This document shows positions 13,247-14,445 of a stretch of DNA of 14,445 nt, one piece after another. Each line of letters begins with the position of its first letter. The first letter of the stretch is position 1. The translations under genes and the position numbers were made by a program. Source of the stretch: Acidobacteriaceae bacterium (GTDB lineage: Bacteria; Acidobacteriota; Terriglobia; Bryobacterales; Bryobacteraceae); contig JAFAZU010000392.1 of assembly GCA_019239585.1 (NCBI GenBank), positions 1 through 14,445 of the forward strand. The letters are read 5' to 3'. The notes beneath the pieces are model-generated. The model saw only the letters and a list, made by a program, of their open reading frames with translations. It was not told the origin of the DNA and did not search any database.

Positions 13247-14445
13247 TCAGTAGCGGTAATGCTCAGACTTGTACGGTCCTTCAATCGCCACGCCCAGATA
13301 CTCCGCCTGTTTCGGAGTCAGTGTGGTCAGCTTCACGCCGATCTTCTCCAGGTGCAATCTCGCGACTTCTTCGTCGAGCTTCTTCGGCAGCGTGTAAACA
13401 CCTACTTCGTAAGTATCTTTATTCTTCCAAAGATCAATTTGCGCGAGCGTCTGGTTCGAAAAGCTGTTGCTCATCACGAAGCTGGGATGACCCGTGGCGC
13501 AACCCAGATTCACTAGACGTCCTTCGGCCAGCAGGAAGATGCTGTGCCCATCCGGGAAGGTGTACATATCCACTTGCGGCTTGATGTTAGTGCGCTTGAC
13601 ATCCTTCTGCTCGTTGAGCCGATCTACCTGAATTTCGTTGTCGAAGTGTCCGATATTGCAGACAATCGCCTGGTCCTTCATGTACTGCATGTGTTCCAGC
13701 GTGAGAATGTCTACATTTCCTGTCGTGGTGACATAAATATCACCCCGGCCCAGCGTATCTTCCACGGTTGTCACTTCAAAGCCTTCCATCGCGGCTTGCA
13801 AAGCGTTGATCGGATCAATCTCGGTGACGATAATCCGCGCACCCATGCCGCGCAGCGAGTGAGCCGAGCCCTTACCGACATCGCCGTAACCGCAAATCAC
13901 AGCGACCTTGCCCGCCATCATAACGTCTGTAGCCCGCTTGATCCCATCAGCCAACGACTCGCGGCATCCGTACAGATTGTCGAACTTCGACTTGGTTACT
14001 GAATCGTTCACGTTGATCGCCGGAACCAGCAGCTTGCCCTGTTCCTGCATTTTGTACAACCGGTGAACGCCCGTGGTCGTTTCTTCCGAAACGCCGCGCC
14101 ACTCTTTCGCGAGATTGTGCCAACGCTGCTGGTCTTCAGCATAAACTTTCTTCAGCAGGTCTTTAATCACCTTCTCTTCATGGCTCGGCGAGGGCGCGTT
14201 GACCCAATCGCTGCCCTCTTCCAACTCGTAGCCTTTATGGATCAGGAGCGTGACATCGCCACCGTCATCCACTACAAGCTGCGGCCCCAGACCATTCGGA
14301 TGGCTCAGCGCCTGATAGGTACACCACCAATACTCTTCCAGCGTTTCACCTTTCCAGGCAAACACCGGCACGCCCGCAGCGGCAATCGCGGCTGCCGCAT
14401 GGTCCTGCGTCGAAAAAATGTTGCAGCTCGCCCACCGGACATCCG
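13247..14445 (-). CDS. ahcY: S-adenosylhomocysteine hydrolase, N-terminus beyond window edge
   Basis: This cytoplasmic NAD-dependent enzyme splits S-adenosylhomocysteine into adenosine and homocysteine, keeping methylation reactions running. The frame stays open to the right edge, so GTG 14371 is not the start. The visible 398 residues begin DVRWASCNIFSTQDHAAAAI, which matches a family position roughly 60-90 residues into the protein. Motifs (numbered from the window edge): SVTKSKFDNLYG (148-159) with the conserved catalytic Lys, the NAD-binding GYGDVGKGSA (185-194), and GHFDNEI and HPSFVMSNSFSNQ further on. The C-terminus ends SEHYRY, the conserved tail that completes the neighbouring NAD site. 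The insert around visible residues 73-125 marks the longer bacterial/plant type. No SAH riboswitch can be judged because the 5' end is missing. Confidence 0.97.
   Translation of the reverse strand, partial: DVRWASCNIFSTQDHAAAAIAAAGVPVFAWKGETLEEYWWCTYQALSHPNGLGPQLVVDDGGDVTLLIHKGYELEEGSDWVNAPSPSHEEKVIKDLLKKVYAEDQQRWHNLAKEWRGVSEETTTGVHRLYKMQEQGKLLVPAINVNDSVTKSKFDNLYGCRESLADGIKRATDVMMAGKVAVICGYGDVGKGSAHSLRGMGARIIVTEIDPINALQAAMEGFEVTTVEDTLGRGDIYVTTTGNVDILTLEHMQYMKDQAIVCNIGHFDNEIQVDRLNEQKDVKRTNIKPQVDMYTFPDGHSIFLLAEGRLVNLGCATGHPSFVMSNSFSNQTLAQIDLWKNKDTYEVGVYTLPKKLDEEVARLHLEKIGVKLTTLTPKQAEYLGVAIEGPYKSEHYRY

Overview
The window looks like a chromosomal stretch from an acidobacterium (Acidobacteriota), moderately GC-rich and densely packed. 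The main taxonomic pointer is a duplicated FtsX/MacB-type permease of the 'acidobacterial duplicated orphan permease' (ADOP) kind. Multi-domain GAF–PP2C phosphatases and a classical acidobacterial-looking ECF sigma gene fit that reading. The taxonomic call is an inference from gene content. There is no rRNA, tRNA, CRISPR array, insertion sequence or prophage, and no gene-free stretch longer than about 110 bases. Several genes start with GTG or TTG.

Left part (1-7506, all minus strand). A ribbon-helix-helix antitoxin is cut off by the left edge. Then, in transcription order, come a DUF2071 protein, a 1254-residue protein joining a complete duplicated permease to a cytoplasmic GAF plus PP2C (SpoIIE/RsbU-type) phosphatase, and an 877-residue membrane protein with PDZ, multi-TM, GAF and PP2C domains. 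The two phosphatases are paralogous in their C-terminal halves but carry unrelated membrane sensor halves. This tandem pair, and above all the permease–phosphatase fusion, is the most unusual content of the window. It suggests that permease-like membrane input is converted into serine/threonine dephosphorylation. No STAS anti-anti-sigma protein, anti-sigma kinase or ABC ATPase is encoded nearby.

Middle part (7523-10914). A Nudix ADP-ribose pyrophosphatase-type gene is divergent from the DUF2071 gene and overlaps tail-to-tail with an ECF sigma factor. The sigma gene sits at the end of a minus-strand run thpR–plsY–gpsA–ECF. plsY and gpsA are the consecutive glycerol-3-phosphate steps of phospholipid synthesis. 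thpR is an RNA 2',3'-cyclic phosphodiesterase. The ECF gene has a perfect 7-bp hairpin directly before its Shine-Dalgarno sequence.

Right part (10954-14445). A plus-strand pair encodes a 3-methyladenine DNA glycosylase and a secreted class A beta-lactamase-like serine hydrolase. It is followed by a minus-strand VapBC-type (Phd/PIN) toxin–antitoxin pair. Last is S-adenosylhomocysteine hydrolase (ahcY), whose N-terminus lies beyond the right edge. An 8-bp perfect stem lies just downstream of the ahcY stop.
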